Shown here: positions 18,556-28,212 of the stretch, in pieces
How positions within the stretch are numbered: position 1 is the first letter of the stretch
Layout of the letters: each line of letters starts with the position of its first letter
Assembly (NCBI RefSeq): GCF_019303495.1
Contig: NZ_JAEVFI010000002.1
Span: 220,440 to 284,439 of the forward strand
From: Streptomyces sp. JJ66
GTDB taxonomy: Bacteria; Actinomycetota; Actinomycetes; Streptomycetales; Streptomycetaceae
DNA length: 64,000 nt
Direction: 5' to 3'
Position numbers and translations under genes: made by a program
The notes under the pieces: model-generated
Told to the model about the DNA's origin: nothing
The model's database searches: none
What the model saw: the letters and a program-made list of their open reading frames with translations, nothing else

Positions 18556-18633
18556 GAGCGCCGCGCCGGTTTCACTGATCCGGTGTGCGGCACGCAGTGC
18601 ATCGTAGTGCATGTACGCTACGTGTCGCACCGG

Positions 18634-18710
18634 CGGGGTGTGGCGCAGCTTGGTAGCGCGTCCGCTTTGGGAGCGGAAGGTCGTCGGTTCGAATCCGGCC
18701 ACCCCGACCA
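18634..18710 (+). tRNA. tRNA-Pro(UGG)
   Basis: Cloverleaf with acceptor CGGGGTG/CACCCCG, D-arm GGCGCAGCTTGGTAGCGC, anticodon stem CCGCT/AGCGG around TT-TGG-G, T-arm CGGTTCGAATCCG, and an encoded CCA end. 77 nt. Divergent from the tRNA-Gly gene and upstream of tig. Confidence 0.97.
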
Positions 18711-18868
18711 CGTACGATGAAGACGCGCGTGCCTGTGTCGTGTCCGTGTATTCCGACTTCGCTACGGGGCGCCCCGAGTCCGTGGACGCAACCGTCCGGG
18801 GACCGCGTCTGATGGCACACATCGCCAGAGGACGTATATCCGAGCAGTCAGCCCCAAGGAGACCGACC

Positions 18869-20284
18869 GTGAAGAGCGCCGTTGAGAACCTGAACCCGAC
18901 CCGGGTTCGGCTCACTGTCGAGGTGCCCTTCGAGGAGCTCAAGCCCAGCCTCGACGCGGCGTACAAGAAGATCAACCAGCAGGTGCAGGTGCCCGGCTTC
19001 CGCAAGGGCAAGGTCCCGGCCCGCGTCATCGACCAGCGGTTCGGCCGTGGCGCCGTGCTGGAGGAGGCCGTCAACGACGCGCTGCCGAAGCTGTACCAGA
19101 GCGCTGTGGACGAGGGTGAGCTGAACCCGCTCGGCCAGCCTGAGGTGGACATCACCGAGCTGAAGGACAACGAGCTGCTGGCGTTCACCGCCGAGGTCGA
19201 TGTCCGCCCGCAGATCGAGATCCCGGACTACTCGGGCATCGAGGTCACCGTCGACGCCGTCGAGGTCACCGACGAGGACGTGGACCAGGCCGTCGAGCAG
19301 CTGCGCGAGCGCTTCGCCTCCACCGCCCCGGTCGAGCGCGCCGCCGCCGAGGGTGACGTCGTCAAGATCGACCTGGAGGCCCGGGTGGACGGCGAGGTCC
19401 TGCCGGACGGCGTGGCCGAGGGCGTCGACTACACCATTGGCTCCGGTGAACTGCTGGAGGGCATCGACGAGGCCGTCACCGGCCTGGAGGCGGGCGGCAC
19501 CGCCACCTTCACCTCCACCCTCAAGGGCGGCTCCGCCGCTGGCCAGGAGGCTGAGGTCAAGGTGGACGTCCAGAGCGTCTCCGCCCGCGAACTGCCCGAG
19601 CTGGACGACGACTTCGCCCAGCTGGCCAGCCAGTTCGACACCATGGCCGAACTGCGCGAGGACAGCCGCAAGCGGCTGGAGCAGAACAAGAAGTACGAGC
19701 AGGCCACCGAGGCCCAGCAGAAGGTACTGGACGAGCTGATCGCCCTGGTCGAGGTCCCGGTCCCCGAGAAGCTGCTTGAGGACGAGGTCAACACCCGCAA
19801 GCACAACCTCGTCAACCACCAGCTGGGCCAGATGGGCATGGACCTGGCGACGTACCTGCAGATGCAGGACAAGACGGAGGAGAGCTTCGACGCCGAGCTG
19901 CGCGAGCAGGCGGAGAAGGGCATCCGTACCCAGTTCGTGCTGGACGAGCTGGTCTCCACGGAGAAGCTGAATGTCAGCCAGGAGGAGCTCACCGAGCACC
20001 TGATGCGCCGGGCGCAGTCCTCCGGCATGAGCCCCGACCAGTTCGCGCAGGCGATCGTCGAGGGCGGCCAGGTGCCGATGCTGGTGGGCGAGGTCGCCCG
20101 TGGCAAGGCGCTGGCGCTGGTCGTGGAGGCCGTCACCGTCAAGGACAGCAACGGCGAGGTCGTCGAGCTGGAGGACGAGGAAGAGGAGGCGGGTGAGACC
20201 GTCGAGGCGGCCGCGTCCGCCGAGGGTGACGCCGCCGGGAGCGGCACCGAGACCGCCGAGGGTGAGCGCAAGAACGACGCCTGA
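18869..20284 (+). CDS. tig: Trigger factor
   Basis: Ribosome-bound chaperone and prolyl isomerase for nascent chains. The N-terminal ribosome-binding domain contains the signature [12 protein letters not shown]; the FKBP-like domain covers about 150-235 ([20 protein letters not shown]); a C-terminal chaperone domain follows, then an acidic Glu/Ala-rich tail of about 45 residues typical of actinobacterial Tig. GTG 18869 is preceded by AAGGAG at good spacing ([13 protein letters not shown]...), giving 471 residues. It precedes the clpP1P2 operon, a standard actinobacterial neighbourhood. A terminator candidate follows 27 bp after the stop. Confidence 0.97.
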   Translation: MKSAVENLNPTRVRLTVEVPFEELKPSLDAAYKKINQQVQVPGFRKGKVPARVIDQRFGRGAVLEEAVNDALPKLYQSAVDEGELNPLGQPEVDITELKDNELLAFTAEVDVRPQIEIPDYSGIEVTVDAVEVTDEDVDQAVEQLRERFASTAPVERAAAEGDVVKIDLEARVDGEVLPDGVAEGVDYTIGSGELLEGIDEAVTGLEAGGTATFTSTLKGGSAAGQEAEVKVDVQSVSARELPELDDDFAQLASQFDTMAELREDSRKRLEQNKKYEQATEAQQKVLDELIALVEVPVPEKLLEDEVNTRKHNLVNHQLGQMGMDLATYLQMQDKTEESFDAELREQAEKGIRTQFVLDELVSTEKLNVSQEELTEHLMRRAQSSGMSPDQFAQAIVEGGQVPMLVGEVARGKALALVVEAVTVKDSNGEVVELEDEEEEAGETVEAAASAEGDAAGSGTETAEGERKNDA

Positions 20285-20310
20285 CCTCACCCCGCCCCGC
20301 CGGGTTGCCG

Positions 20311-20343
20311 ACGGGCCCGTACGCCAGGAGCGTGCGGGCCCGT
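20311..20343 (+). terminator. Terminator hairpin after tig
   Basis: ACGGGCCCGTACGC (20311-20324) pairs with GCGTGCGGGCCCGT (20330-20343) across a 5-nt loop, 14 bp with one U-G wobble. No T-run follows, as usual in streptomycetes. Confidence 0.7.
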
Positions 20344-20355
20344 TCGCGTATGGCG
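20342..20355. promoter_or_regulatory. Putative ClgR box upstream of clpP1
   Basis: GTTCGCGTATGGCG fits the ClgR operator pattern GTTCGC-N5-GCG that I recall for Streptomyces clpP1 and clpC promoters. It lies 177 bp before the clpP1 start and is followed by CAAC, which extends the imperfect dyad. It touches the 3' side of the tig terminator. The pattern is short, but the location before clpP1 is the expected one. Confidence 0.6.
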
Positions 20356-20531
20356 CAACGATCGGGCTGTACCCCTTCCGACCTGCCACAACGCTCCCTG
20401 CGCTCACAGCGAACAGGTCCCAGGCCGGGATGGCGGGGCAGGGCCCGCGCGTTAGGGTCCATGTACGAACGCTAGCGACGGCCAAGGGAGCCCATCGCGG
20501 CTCAGCCGTCCGGACACGAGCAGGTGGACAC

Positions 20532-21152
20532 GTGACGTTTCCGATGCCTTCCGCCGCCGGCGAGCCCAGCACCTTCGGTGGCGGGCTTGGCGACCAGGTC
20601 TATAACCGGCTGCTCAACGAGCGGATCATCTTCCTCGGCCAGGCGGTGGACGACGACATCGCCAACAAGATCACCGCGCAGTTGCTGCTCCTTGCCGCCG
20701 ACCCGGACAAGGACATCTACCTCTACATCAACAGCCCCGGCGGATCGATCACCGCGGGCATGGCGATCTACGACACCATGCAGTACATCAAGAACGACGT
20801 GGTGACGATCGCGATGGGCCTGGCCGCTTCGATGGGCCAGTTCCTGCTCAGCGCCGGCACCCCGGGCAAGCGCTTCGCGCTCCCGAACGCCGAGATCCTG
20901 ATCCACCAGCCGTCGGCCGGTCTCGCCGGTTCGGCCTCGGACATCAAGATCCACGCCGAGCAGCTGCTGCGGACGAAGAAGAAGATGGCCACACTGTCGG
21001 CCCAGCACACGGGGCAGACGGTCGAGCAGTGGAACCGCGACGCGGACCGCGACCGCTGGTTCAGCGCCGAGGAGGCGCGGGACTACGGCCTGCTGGACTC
21101 CGTCATCGGTTCGGCCGCCGACATCCCCGGCGGCGGCGGTACGGGCGCCTGA
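20532..21152 (+). CDS. clpP1: ATP-dependent Clp protease proteolytic subunit 1
   Basis: Serine peptidase subunit that stacks with ClpP2 into the Clp barrel. Catalytic residues are visible as S100 (GLAASMGQF), H125 (ILIHQP) and the Asp near 174 (ADRDRWF). GTG 20532 ([13 protein letters not shown]...) has AGGTGG upstream and yields 206 residues; the Met at 20544 is an alternative start. It matches S. coelicolor ClpP1 almost throughout in the motifs I remember. clpP2 follows 81 bp downstream, and a ClgR-type box lies in the leader. Confidence 0.97.
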   Translation: MTFPMPSAAGEPSTFGGGLGDQVYNRLLNERIIFLGQAVDDDIANKITAQLLLLAADPDKDIYLYINSPGGSITAGMAIYDTMQYIKNDVVTIAMGLAASMGQFLLSAGTPGKRFALPNAEILIHQPSAGLAGSASDIKIHAEQLLRTKKKMATLSAQHTGQTVEQWNRDADRDRWFSAEEARDYGLLDSVIGSAADIPGGGGTGA

Positions 21153-21233
21153 GCCTGGTAGCGGCGTTTGCCGCACCCCCGCAGCCCGCAGCCAGCCTTT
21201 CACCAGGAGACACCAGGAACGGTGGTCAGCCCC

Positions 21234-21908
21234 ATGAACAACTTCCCCGGCTCCGGCCTCTACGAGCGCCCTGACATGCGCTTCACCGGGCCCTCACCCG
21301 AGTCGCGCTACGTCGTGCCGCGCTTCGTGGAGCGCACTTCGCAGGGCGTGCGCGAGTACGACCCGTACGCGAAGCTCTTCGAGGAGCGGGTGATCTTCCT
21401 CGGCGTGCAGATCGACGACGCGTCGGCCAACGACGTCATGGCGCAGCTGCTGTGCCTGGAGTCGATCGACCCGGACCGCGACATCTCGATCTACATCAAC
21501 TCCCCCGGCGGCTCCTTCACCGCGCTGACGGCGATCTACGACACGATGCAGTTCGTGAAGCCCGATGTGCAGACGGTGTGCATGGGGCAGGCGGCCTCGG
21601 CCGCGGCCGTGCTGCTGGCGGCCGGCACGTCCGGCAAGCGCATGGCCCTGCCCAACGCGCGCATCCTGATCCACCAGCCGTACAGCGAGACCGGCCGCGG
21701 CCAGGTCTCGGACCTGGAGATCGCCGCGAACGAGATCCAGCGGATGCGCACGCAGTTGGAGGAGATGCTCTCCAAGCACTCCACCAAGCCGATTGACCAG
21801 ATCCGCGACGACATTGAGCGGGACAAGATCCTCACCGCCGAAGAGGCGCTGGCGTACGGTCTGGTCGACCAGATCGTCTCCACCCGCAAGGGGACGGTCG
21901 CGGTCTGA
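21234..21908 (+). CDS. clpP2: ATP-dependent Clp protease proteolytic subunit 2
   Basis: Second ClpP subunit; ClpP1 and ClpP2 together form the active mixed protease. Catalytic S122 ([11 protein letters not shown]) and H147 (ILIHQP) are present. Actinobacterial ClpP2 has a longer N-terminus, here [15 protein letters not shown]..., giving 224 residues. I take ATG 21234; a GTG at 21222 in the same frame sits closer to AGGAG and would add four residues. Co-transcription with clpP1 is likely, and a hairpin lies after its stop. Confidence 0.97.
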   Translation: MNNFPGSGLYERPDMRFTGPSPESRYVVPRFVERTSQGVREYDPYAKLFEERVIFLGVQIDDASANDVMAQLLCLESIDPDRDISIYINSPGGSFTALTAIYDTMQFVKPDVQTVCMGQAASAAAVLLAAGTSGKRMALPNARILIHQPYSETGRGQVSDLEIAANEIQRMRTQLEEMLSKHSTKPIDQIRDDIERDKILTAEEALAYGLVDQIVSTRKGTVAV

Positions 21909-21925
21909 GCCGCGGGCGCTCCCGT

Positions 21926-21958
21926 GCCCCCCTCGGGTCGTTTCCGGCCGAGGGGGGC
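21926..21958 (+). terminator. Terminator hairpin after clpP2
   Basis: GCCCCCCTCGG (21926-21936) and its perfect complement CCGAGGGGGGC (21948-21958) form an 11-bp stem with an 11-nt loop, 18 bp after the clpP2 stop and before the clpX leader. Confidence 0.65.
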
Positions 21959-22049
21959 CCACGTGAGGGTCCGGGCAAGGTACCTTCGACAGAGCAAGGA
22001 CCAGGCGCCGCCGGGGCCCCGGCGGTGACAGGCGAAGGGGAAGCACCTC

Positions 22050-23336
22050 GTGGCACGCATCGGTGATGGCGGCGATCTGCTCAAGTGCTCGTTCTGCGGC
22101 AAGAGCCAGAAGCAGGTGAAGAAGCTCATCGCGGGCCCGGGTGTGTACATCTGCGACGAGTGCATCGATCTCTGCAACGAGATCATCGAGGAGGAGCTCG
22201 CCGAGTCCTCCGAGGTGCGCTGGGACGAACTGCCCAAGCCGCGCGAGATCTACGAGTTCCTTGAGGGCTACGTCGTCGGGCAGGAGGCCGCCAAGAAGGC
22301 GCTCTCGGTGGCCGTCTACAACCACTACAAGCGGGTGCAGGCCGGGGAGAACGGCGGCCCGCAGAGCAAGGACGACGGCATCGAGCTGGCCAAGTCCAAC
22401 ATCTTGCTGCTCGGCCCGACCGGCTCGGGCAAGACACTGCTGGCCCAGACGCTCGCCCGCATGCTGAACGTCCCGTTCGCGCTGGCCGACGCCACCGCGC
22501 TGACCGAGGCCGGGTACGTCGGTGAGGACGTCGAGAACATCCTGCTGAAGCTGATCCAGGCGGCCGACTACGACGTCCGCAAGGCCGAGACCGGGATCAT
22601 CTACATCGACGAGATCGACAAGGTCGCGCGCAAGAGCGAGAACCCGTCGATCACCCGGGACGTCTCCGGCGAGGGCGTGCAGCAGGCGCTGCTGAAGATC
22701 CTGGAAGGCACGACGGCCTCGGTGCCCCCGCAGGGCGGACGCAAGCACCCGCACCAGGAGTTCATCCAGATCGACACGACGAACGTGCTGTTCATCGTGG
22801 GCGGTGCCTTCGCCGGTCTGGAGAAGATCATCGAGTCCCGGGCCGGGGCGAAGGGCATCGGTTTCGGCGCGACGATCCGCTCCAAGCGCGAGCTGGCGGA
22901 CGCCAACCACTTCGAGGAGGTCATGCCGGAAGACCTGGTGAAGTTCGGGATGATCCCGGAGTTCATCGGCCGTCTGCCGGTCCTCACCTCGGTGCACAAC
23001 CTGGACCGCGAGGCACTGCTGCAGATCCTCGTGGAACCGCGCAACGCGCTGATCAAGCAGTACCAGCGGCTGTTCGAACTCGACGGCGTGGAACTGGACT
23101 TCGACCGGCCCGCGCTGGAGGCCATCGCCGACCAGGCCATTTTGCGCGGCACCGGGGCGCGCGGCCTGCGGGCCATCATGGAGGAGGTACTGATGTCGGT
23201 GATGTACGAGGTGCCCTCCCGTAAGGACGTCGCCCGGGTGGTCATCACCGCCGACGTCGTTCACTCCAACGTCAACCCGACGCTGGTGCCGCGCTCGCGC
23301 GGCACCGAGGCGGGGCCGCAGGAGAAGTCAGCGTAA
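22050..23336 (+). CDS. clpX: Clp protease ATP-binding unfoldase ClpX
   Basis: AAA+ unfoldase that feeds substrates to ClpP1P2. The N-terminal zinc domain has C13/C16 and C35/C38; Walker A is GPTGSGKT at 122-129; Walker B is IIYIDEIDK. The sensor and ClpP-contact regions are present ([17 protein letters not shown]). Length 428 is normal. Start GTG 22050 has GAAGGGGAA upstream. It is 141 bp after clpP2 with a hairpin between, so it probably has its own promoter. A very strong terminator follows. Confidence 0.98.
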   Translation: MARIGDGGDLLKCSFCGKSQKQVKKLIAGPGVYICDECIDLCNEIIEEELAESSEVRWDELPKPREIYEFLEGYVVGQEAAKKALSVAVYNHYKRVQAGENGGPQSKDDGIELAKSNILLLGPTGSGKTLLAQTLARMLNVPFALADATALTEAGYVGEDVENILLKLIQAADYDVRKAETGIIYIDEIDKVARKSENPSITRDVSGEGVQQALLKILEGTTASVPPQGGRKHPHQEFIQIDTTNVLFIVGGAFAGLEKIIESRAGAKGIGFGATIRSKRELADANHFEEVMPEDLVKFGMIPEFIGRLPVLTSVHNLDREALLQILVEPRNALIKQYQRLFELDGVELDFDRPALEAIADQAILRGTGARGLRAIMEEVLMSVMYEVPSRKDVARVVITADVVHSNVNPTLVPRSRGTEAGPQEKSA

Positions 23337-23352
23337 CGGCCACTGCCGTGCC

Positions 23353-23399
23353 CAAAGGGGCCTGGCCCGACGCGCTGTGCGTCGGGCCAGGCCCCTTTG
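23353..23399. terminator. Bidirectional terminator between clpX and the convergent gene
   Basis: A perfect 21-bp inverted repeat: the arm beginning CAAAGGGGCCTGG (23353-23373) and its complement ending CCAGGCCCCTTTG (23379-23399), with the loop GCTGT. It lies between the clpX stop and the stop of the convergent membrane protein gene and suits both. Confidence 0.9.
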
Positions 23400-23417
23400 C
23401 ATCACCTCCGGCGCGCG

Positions 23418-24404
23418 TCACTCGGCCGGGACGCGGGCGTCCTTGCGCAGGTCGGCGGTGAACTGGGCGCCCTCCTCCAGGCTGACCTCGGCGCCGGTGG
23501 GCGAGATCATCATGACCGCCCCGACCGTGCTGCGGTCGGCCCAGAAGCACATCGGTGCCTCCAGCGTCTTGCCCTCCTCGGTGCCCCGCAGGGTCTGGCA
23601 CTTCATGACAGCGCCCTCGAAGCCCTCCGGGGACACCGTCTTCGGGTCACCGACCAATTCGCTGTCGTCGTCAGCGTTCTTCTCGTGGTTGGCCCGCATG
23701 GCCGCGAAGAACTTGTCCACAGCCCCTTCCGGGTCCTCGACAGCTCCGTAGGAGCCGCCGAACCACGCCAGCTTCATGCTCGCCAGCGAGGTCAGATCAG
23801 GGTCCTCGGTATCGACGTTGGCATAGCCGCCATCGACGTCCTCCGCGTCCTCGACCCCCAGGGAGTCCATCGTCTGCTGGAAGTCGTCGTCGGCAGTGGG
23901 GCTGCCGTTATCGCTGGCGCTCTCGTCGAGGGAGAACTCCCCCACCTGCTTCGGCGGCACCAGCTTGTGCGGGCCGTCGTCGGCGATGTCGGAGCCGGAG
24001 CCGCCCAGCAGCAGCACGCCGGCGACGATCGCGCCGACGACGGTGACGGCGCCGACGGACAGGCCGATGATCTTGCCCTTGCCGCCCTTGCCGGGCGGGG
24101 GCGGCGCCGCGTAACCCCCGGGGTGCTGCGGCATACCGTAGGGCGGCTGGCCGGGGGCGGCGCCGGGCTGTCCCGGGTAGCCGTAGCCGGGCGGTGGCTG
24201 CTGCGGGTAGCCGGGCTGAGCCGGTGGCTGCTGCGGGTAGCCGGGCTGGGCCGGGGGCTGCTGCGGGTAGCCGGGCTGAGCGGGGGGCTGTCCCGGGTAG
24301 CCGTAGCCAGGCTGGCCGGGCGGCTGCGGGGGCGCGCCATACGGTCCGGGCTGCGGCGGTTGCTGCCCGTACGGCCCCTGTGGCGGCGGCTGCTGGTGGC
24401 TCAT
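23418..24404 (-). CDS. Proline/glutamine-rich single-pass membrane protein, function unknown
   Basis: 328 residues in three parts. Residues 1-105 are a Pro/Gln/Gly/Tyr-rich cytoplasmic region with tandem [14 protein letters not shown] units. One membrane helix follows (about 110-132, [23 protein letters not shown]). The extracytoplasmic domain after that has conserved-looking features ([20 protein letters not shown]; two cysteines in VMKCQTLRG and PMCFWADRS that could form a disulfide). ATG 24404 is preceded by GGGAGGGAA. Streptomycetes have many such proline-rich-headed membrane proteins; no reaction can be assigned. Divergent from valS by 136 bp and convergent with clpX. Confidence 0.85.
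   Translation of the reverse strand: MSHQQPPPQGPYGQQPPQPGPYGAPPQPPGQPGYGYPGQPPAQPGYPQQPPAQPGYPQQPPAQPGYPQQPPPGYGYPGQPGAAPGQPPYGMPQHPGGYAAPPPPGKGGKGKIIGLSVGAVTVVGAIVAGVLLLGGSGSDIADDGPHKLVPPKQVGEFSLDESASDNGSPTADDDFQQTMDSLGVEDAEDVDGGYANVDTEDPDLTSLASMKLAWFGGSYGAVEDPEGAVDKFFAAMRANHEKNADDDSELVGDPKTVSPEGFEGAVMKCQTLRGTEEGKTLEAPMCFWADRSTVGAVMMISPTGAEVSLEEGAQFTADLRKDARVPAE
24181..24300. repeat. Four 30-bp tandem repeats in the proline-rich gene
   Basis: Units at 24181, 24211, 24241 and 24271 are imperfect copies of a 30-bp element, with CCGGGCTG..CC near the start and CTGCTGCGGGTAG near the end. Each encodes ten residues of the [10 protein letters not shown] type. Copy number could vary between strains. 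Confidence 0.85.
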
Positions 24405-24421
24405 AACGTTCCCTCCCTGGA

Positions 24422-24506
24422 GCATGCGCGACGCATGCGCTGACGCGGTCCGTACATCCTGTCGGACGTCCCCGCGCAGGACCGAACCGGTCCCCAAACC
24501 GGTTCG
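24422..24506. promoter_or_regulatory. Two inverted repeats in the valS upstream region
   Basis: GCATGCG-CGA-CGCATGC (24422-24438) is a perfect 7-bp dyad near the start of the divergent membrane protein gene. CGAACCGG-8 nt-CCGGTTCG (24483-24506) is a perfect 8-bp dyad 34 bp before the valS start. They could be operators or, for the second, a leader hairpin. No T-box motif is present. The binding factor is unknown. Confidence 0.35.
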
Positions 24507-24540
24507 AGACCATGACATGGCCCGCCGTACACTGACCCGC

Positions 24541-27171
24541 GTGACCGACTCTCAGCACCGCCCCCGGGCTCCGCACAGCGCACCTGCCGACCTGCCGACC
24601 CAGTACGCGCCGGCCGAGGTAGAGGGACCGCTGTACGAGCGCTGGGTAGAGCGCGGTTACTTCGAGGCGGACGCGAAGAGCGACAAGCCGCCGTACGCGA
24701 TCGTCATCCCGCCGCCGAACGTCACCGGCAGCCTGCACCTGGGCCACGCCTTCGAGCACACGCTGATCGACGCGCTCACGCGCCGCAAGCGGATGCAGGG
24801 CTTCGAGGCGCTGTGGCAGCCGGGCATGGACCACGCGGGCATCGCCACCCAGAACGTCGTCGAGCGGGAGCTGGCCAAGGAGGGCAAGTCCCGGCACGAT
24901 CTGGGCCGCGAGGCGTTCACCGAACGGGTGTGGCAGTGGAAGGCGGAGTCCGGGGGGCAGATCTCCGGGCAGATGCGCCGCCTGGGCGACGGCGTCGCGT
25001 GGTCGCGGGAGCGGTTCACCATGGACGAGGGCCTCTCGCGCGCCGTCCAGACGATCTTCAAGCGGCTCTACGACGACGAGCTGATCTACCGCGCCGAGCG
25101 CATCATCAACTGGTGCCCGCGCTGTCTGACGGCGATCTCGGACATCGAGGTGGAGTACGCCGAGCAGGACGGCGAGCTGGTCTCGCTGAAGTACGGCGAG
25201 GGTGCGGACACCGTCGTCGTCGCCACCACGCGCGCGGAGACGATGCTCGGGGACACGGCCGTCGCCGTCCACCCCGACGACGAGCGCTACCGCCACCTGA
25301 TCGGGCGGACGGTCAAGCTGCCGCTGACCGACCGTTCCATCCCGGTCGTCGCCGACGCGCACGTGGACCCGGAGTTCGGCACCGGCGCCGTCAAGGTGAC
25401 GCCCGCGCACGACCCGAACGACTTCGAGATCGGCCAGCGGCACGGCCTGCCGAGCCTGACGGTGATGGACGAGCACGCCGTCATCACCGCGCACGGCCCG
25501 TTCCAGGGCCTGGACCGGCTGGAGGCGCGCTCGGCGATCGTCGCCGCGCTGCGTGCCGAGGGCCGGATCGTCGCGGAGCGGCGGCCCTACCCGCACTCGG
25601 TCGGGCACTGCTCGCGCTGCAAGACGACGATCGAGCCGCGGCTGTCGATGCAGTGGTGGGTCAGGGTCGGTCCGCTGGCGCAGGCAGCCGGTGACGCCGT
25701 GCGCAGTGGCGAGGTGACGATCCATCCGCAGGAGATGGAGTCCCGCTACTTCGGCTGGGTGGACCACCTGCACGACTGGTGCATCTCGCGGCAGTTGTGG
25801 TGGGGCCACCGCATCCCGGTCTGGTACGGGCCGAACGGCGAGACCGTGTGCGTCGGCCCGGACGAGGAGCCGCCGGCGGGTGAGGGGTGGCATCAGGAGA
25901 CCGACGTCCTGGACACCTGGTTCTCCTCGGGCCTGTGGCCGTTCTCGACGCTCGGCTGGCCACAGCGCACCGAGAGCCTGGCGAAGTTCTATCCGAACGC
26001 GGTACTGGTCACCGGCTACGACATCCTGTTCTTCTGGGTCGCCCGGATGATGATGTTCGGCCTGTACGCCATGGACGGCACGCCGCCGTTCCGCACGATC
26101 GCGCTGCACGGCATGGTGCGCGACCAGTTCGGCAAGAAGATGTCGAAGTCCTTCGGCAACGCCGTCAACCCGCTGGACTGGATGGACGCCTACGGGTCGG
26201 ACGCGCTGCGTTTCACCCTCGCGCGCGGTGCCAACCCCGGCGTTGACGTGCCGATCGGTGAGGACTGGGTCCAGGCGTCGCGGAACTTCTGCAACAAGGT
26301 CTGGAACGCGACCCGGTTCGCGCTGATGAACGGCGCGACCGTCCAGGGTCCGCTGCCCCAGGCGTCCGAGCTGTCAGCCGCGGACCGCTGGATTCTCTCC
26401 CGGCTGAACACCGTCGTCGCGCAGACCGACGCGTACTACGAGGACTACCAGTTCGCCAAGCTCTCCGACGCGCTGTACCACTTCGCGTGGGACGAGGTGT
26501 TCGACTGGTACGTCGAGCTGTCGAAGACGACGTTCGCCGCCGGTGGCCGCCCCGCCGAGGTCGCCGGGCGTGTCCTGGGCGAGGTGCTGGACGTCATGCT
26601 GCGGCTGCTGCACCCCGTCATCCCGTTCGTCACCGAGACCCTGTGGACGACGCTGACCGGCGGCGAGTCGCTGGTGATCACGCGGTGGCCCGCCGACAGC
26701 GGCTTTAGGGACGCGGCGGCCGAGCAGGAGATCGCCACACTCCAGCAGGCGGTCACCGAGGTGCGCCGGTTCCGTGCCGACCAGGGTCTACAGCCCGGCC
26801 AGCGGGTGCCCGCCCAGCTGGAGCTGGCCGGGACGCCGCTGGCCGCGCACGAGGAGGCGTTCCGCGCGCTGCTGCGCCTGGAGCCCGCGGGCGAGGCGTT
26901 CGCCGCTACCGCGTCGCTGCCGGTGGCCGGGGCGAAGGTCGCGCTCGACCTGTCCGGCGTGATCGACTTCGCGGCCGAGCACCGGCGGCTGACGAAGGAC
27001 CTTCAGGCGTCCCGCAAGGAGCTGACGCAGACCACGGCCAAGCTCGGCAACGAGGCGTTCCTGGCCAAGGCGCCGGACCACGTGGTGGAGAAGATCCGCG
27101 CCCGGAAGGCCACGGCGGAGGCGGACATCGCCCGCATCGAAGCCCAGCTGGAGAACCTGCCGCAGGGCTGA
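24541..27171 (+). CDS. valS: Valyl-tRNA synthetase
   Basis: Class I aminoacyl-tRNA synthetase charging tRNA-Val. HIGH motif as HLGH within [16 protein letters not shown] motif as [11 protein letters not shown]1 editing domain between them ([16 protein letters not shown], then the threonine-binding [15 protein letters not shown] stretch [13 protein letters not shown]), and a C-terminal coiled coil ([23 protein letters not shown]). I choose GTG 24541 ([11 protein letters not shown]...), giving 876 residues, which agrees with other Streptomyces ValS; an ATG eight codons earlier is possible. In related genomes valS is next to folC. Here it is 12 kb away on the opposite strand, at the other end of an inverted block. 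Confidence 0.97.
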   Translation: MTDSQHRPRAPHSAPADLPTQYAPAEVEGPLYERWVERGYFEADAKSDKPPYAIVIPPPNVTGSLHLGHAFEHTLIDALTRRKRMQGFEALWQPGMDHAGIATQNVVERELAKEGKSRHDLGREAFTERVWQWKAESGGQISGQMRRLGDGVAWSRERFTMDEGLSRAVQTIFKRLYDDELIYRAERIINWCPRCLTAISDIEVEYAEQDGELVSLKYGEGADTVVVATTRAETMLGDTAVAVHPDDERYRHLIGRTVKLPLTDRSIPVVADAHVDPEFGTGAVKVTPAHDPNDFEIGQRHGLPSLTVMDEHAVITAHGPFQGLDRLEARSAIVAALRAEGRIVAERRPYPHSVGHCSRCKTTIEPRLSMQWWVRVGPLAQAAGDAVRSGEVTIHPQEMESRYFGWVDHLHDWCISRQLWWGHRIPVWYGPNGETVCVGPDEEPPAGEGWHQETDVLDTWFSSGLWPFSTLGWPQRTESLAKFYPNAVLVTGYDILFFWVARMMMFGLYAMDGTPPFRTIALHGMVRDQFGKKMSKSFGNAVNPLDWMDAYGSDALRFTLARGANPGVDVPIGEDWVQASRNFCNKVWNATRFALMNGATVQGPLPQASELSAADRWILSRLNTVVAQTDAYYEDYQFAKLSDALYHFAWDEVFDWYVELSKTTFAAGGRPAEVAGRVLGEVLDVMLRLLHPVIPFVTETLWTTLTGGESLVITRWPADSGFRDAAAEQEIATLQQAVTEVRRFRADQGLQPGQRVPAQLELAGTPLAAHEEAFRALLRLEPAGEAFAATASLPVAGAKVALDLSGVIDFAAEHRRLTKDLQASRKELTQTTAKLGNEAFLAKAPDHVVEKIRARKATAEADIARIEAQLENLPQG

Positions 27172-27187
27172 CCCCCGTCCCCGCCCA

Positions 27188-27229
27188 GCGGCCCCGCACC
27201 GGCTCGTATCCGACTCGGTGCGGGGCCGC
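27188..27229 (+). terminator. Terminator after valS
   Basis: GCGGCCCCGCACCG (27188-27201) and CGGTGCGGGGCCGC (27216-27229) are perfectly complementary, a 14-bp stem with a 14-nt loop, 16 bp after the valS stop. Confidence 0.8.
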
Positions 27230-27276
27230 CTGGCGTGCGCCGGACGCCTCGGCCCGCAGCCGGGAGCCGCGCACCC

Positions 27277-27318
27277 GCACCCGCCGCGCGGGCTCCGGTG
27301 AGCCCGCGCGGCGGGTGC
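27277..27318 (-). terminator. Terminator after bioY
   Basis: An 18-bp perfect inverted repeat (arms 27277-27294 and 27301-27318, loop CCGGTG) lies 13 bp beyond the bioY stop. With the valS hairpin it forms a pair separating the convergent genes. Confidence 0.8.
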
Positions 27319-27331
27319 GCCGTGGTGGCCG

Positions 27332-27931
27332 TCAGTCGCGGCGGTCGAGCAGGCGCCAGGCGGTGGGCAGGGCACCCATGGCGAGCGCGGCCTTGAGCGC
27401 GTCGCCGAGGAGGAACGGCACCAGCCCGGCGGCCACCGCCGCACCCAGGCTCATCCCGGTGGCCAGCGCGAGGTAGGGCACCCCGACGGCGTAGATGATC
27501 GCGGTCCCGGCGGCCATGGTGCCCGCCGTCCGCAGCGCCCCGCGGTCGCCGCCGCGCCGGGCCAGCGCCCCGACCACCACGGCGGCGAGCAGCATGCCGA
27601 GCACGTAGCCGAAGGACGGCATGCCCGCGCCGTGTGTCCCCTGGGCGAACCACGGCACGCCCGCCACACCGGCGACGGTGTACAGCCCGAGCGAGAGCAG
27701 GGCCCGCCGCGCGCCGAGCCCGGCGCCGACCAGCAGCGCGGCGAAGGTCTGCCCGGTGACCGGTACCGGGGAGCCGGGCACGGGCACGGCGAGCTGGGCG
27801 GCGAGGCCGGTGAGCGCGGCACCGCCGACGACCAGGGCCGCGTCCCGGACCCGGGCGCGGGCGGCGGTGGCGGCGGGCAGCACGTCGGCGAGGACGGCGC
27901 CCGGACGGAGGCTGACTGCGGCGGTGCTCAT
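27332..27931 (-). CDS. bioY: BioY biotin transporter substrate-binding subunit
   Basis: Membrane S-component of an ECF-type biotin uptake system. The 199 residues contain about six hydrophobic helices and the family signatures VPVPGSPVPVTGQTFAALL and GPSFGYVLG-like GMPSFGYVLGMLLAA. No bioM/bioN energising genes lie nearby, so it would use a shared ECF module or work alone. It starts at ATG 27931. The 281 bp upstream, shared with the divergent permease, contain a small GTTG-ACGA-CAAC dyad but no biotin operator that I recognise. Confidence 0.93.
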   Translation of the reverse strand: MSTAAVSLRPGAVLADVLPAATAARARVRDAALVVGGAALTGLAAQLAVPVPGSPVPVTGQTFAALLVGAGLGARRALLSLGLYTVAGVAGVPWFAQGTHGAGMPSFGYVLGMLLAAVVVGALARRGGDRGALRTAGTMAAGTAIIYAVGVPYLALATGMSLGAAVAAGLVPFLLGDALKAALAMGALPTAWRLLDRRD

Positions 27932-28212
27932 TCGGATTACTCCGCTCGGGTGAGGGGGTGGGACAACGGGTTGACGCTATCCGACCGAGGTGGCCGCATG
28001 CCGTGACGTTGACGACAACCGCCTGCCGGTACAGTTATCCGGTTCGGCCACGACCTGGCGCACCGCGTCGGCGTCCGGATAGCGCGATGGTGATCTGCGC
28101 CATTGAAGCGTTGTGAGCCCTGCCTCACACTGGCCCACGGCCGGGTGGAACAGCTGGGTTCGCACCCCGTTCACCGTGCCTCCCCCTCTCCTCCCCCCTC
28201 CCTTGGACTCCC

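Noticed and set aside
18482..18710. tRNA genes as integration sites
   Set aside because: No integrase and no partial tRNA duplication lie nearby; both tRNAs appear intact and are flanked by core genes.
24181..24300. CRISPR-like regularly spaced repeats
   Set aside because: The units are contiguous, have no spacers, are in frame and encode a proline-rich repeat.
24405..24540. T-box leader for valS
   Set aside because: The conserved T-box sequence and a specifier stem are not seen; only two simple dyads are present.
27932..28212. Biotin operator or riboswitch before bioY
   Set aside because: Only a 4-bp dyad is present, and no recognised regulator site could be made out.
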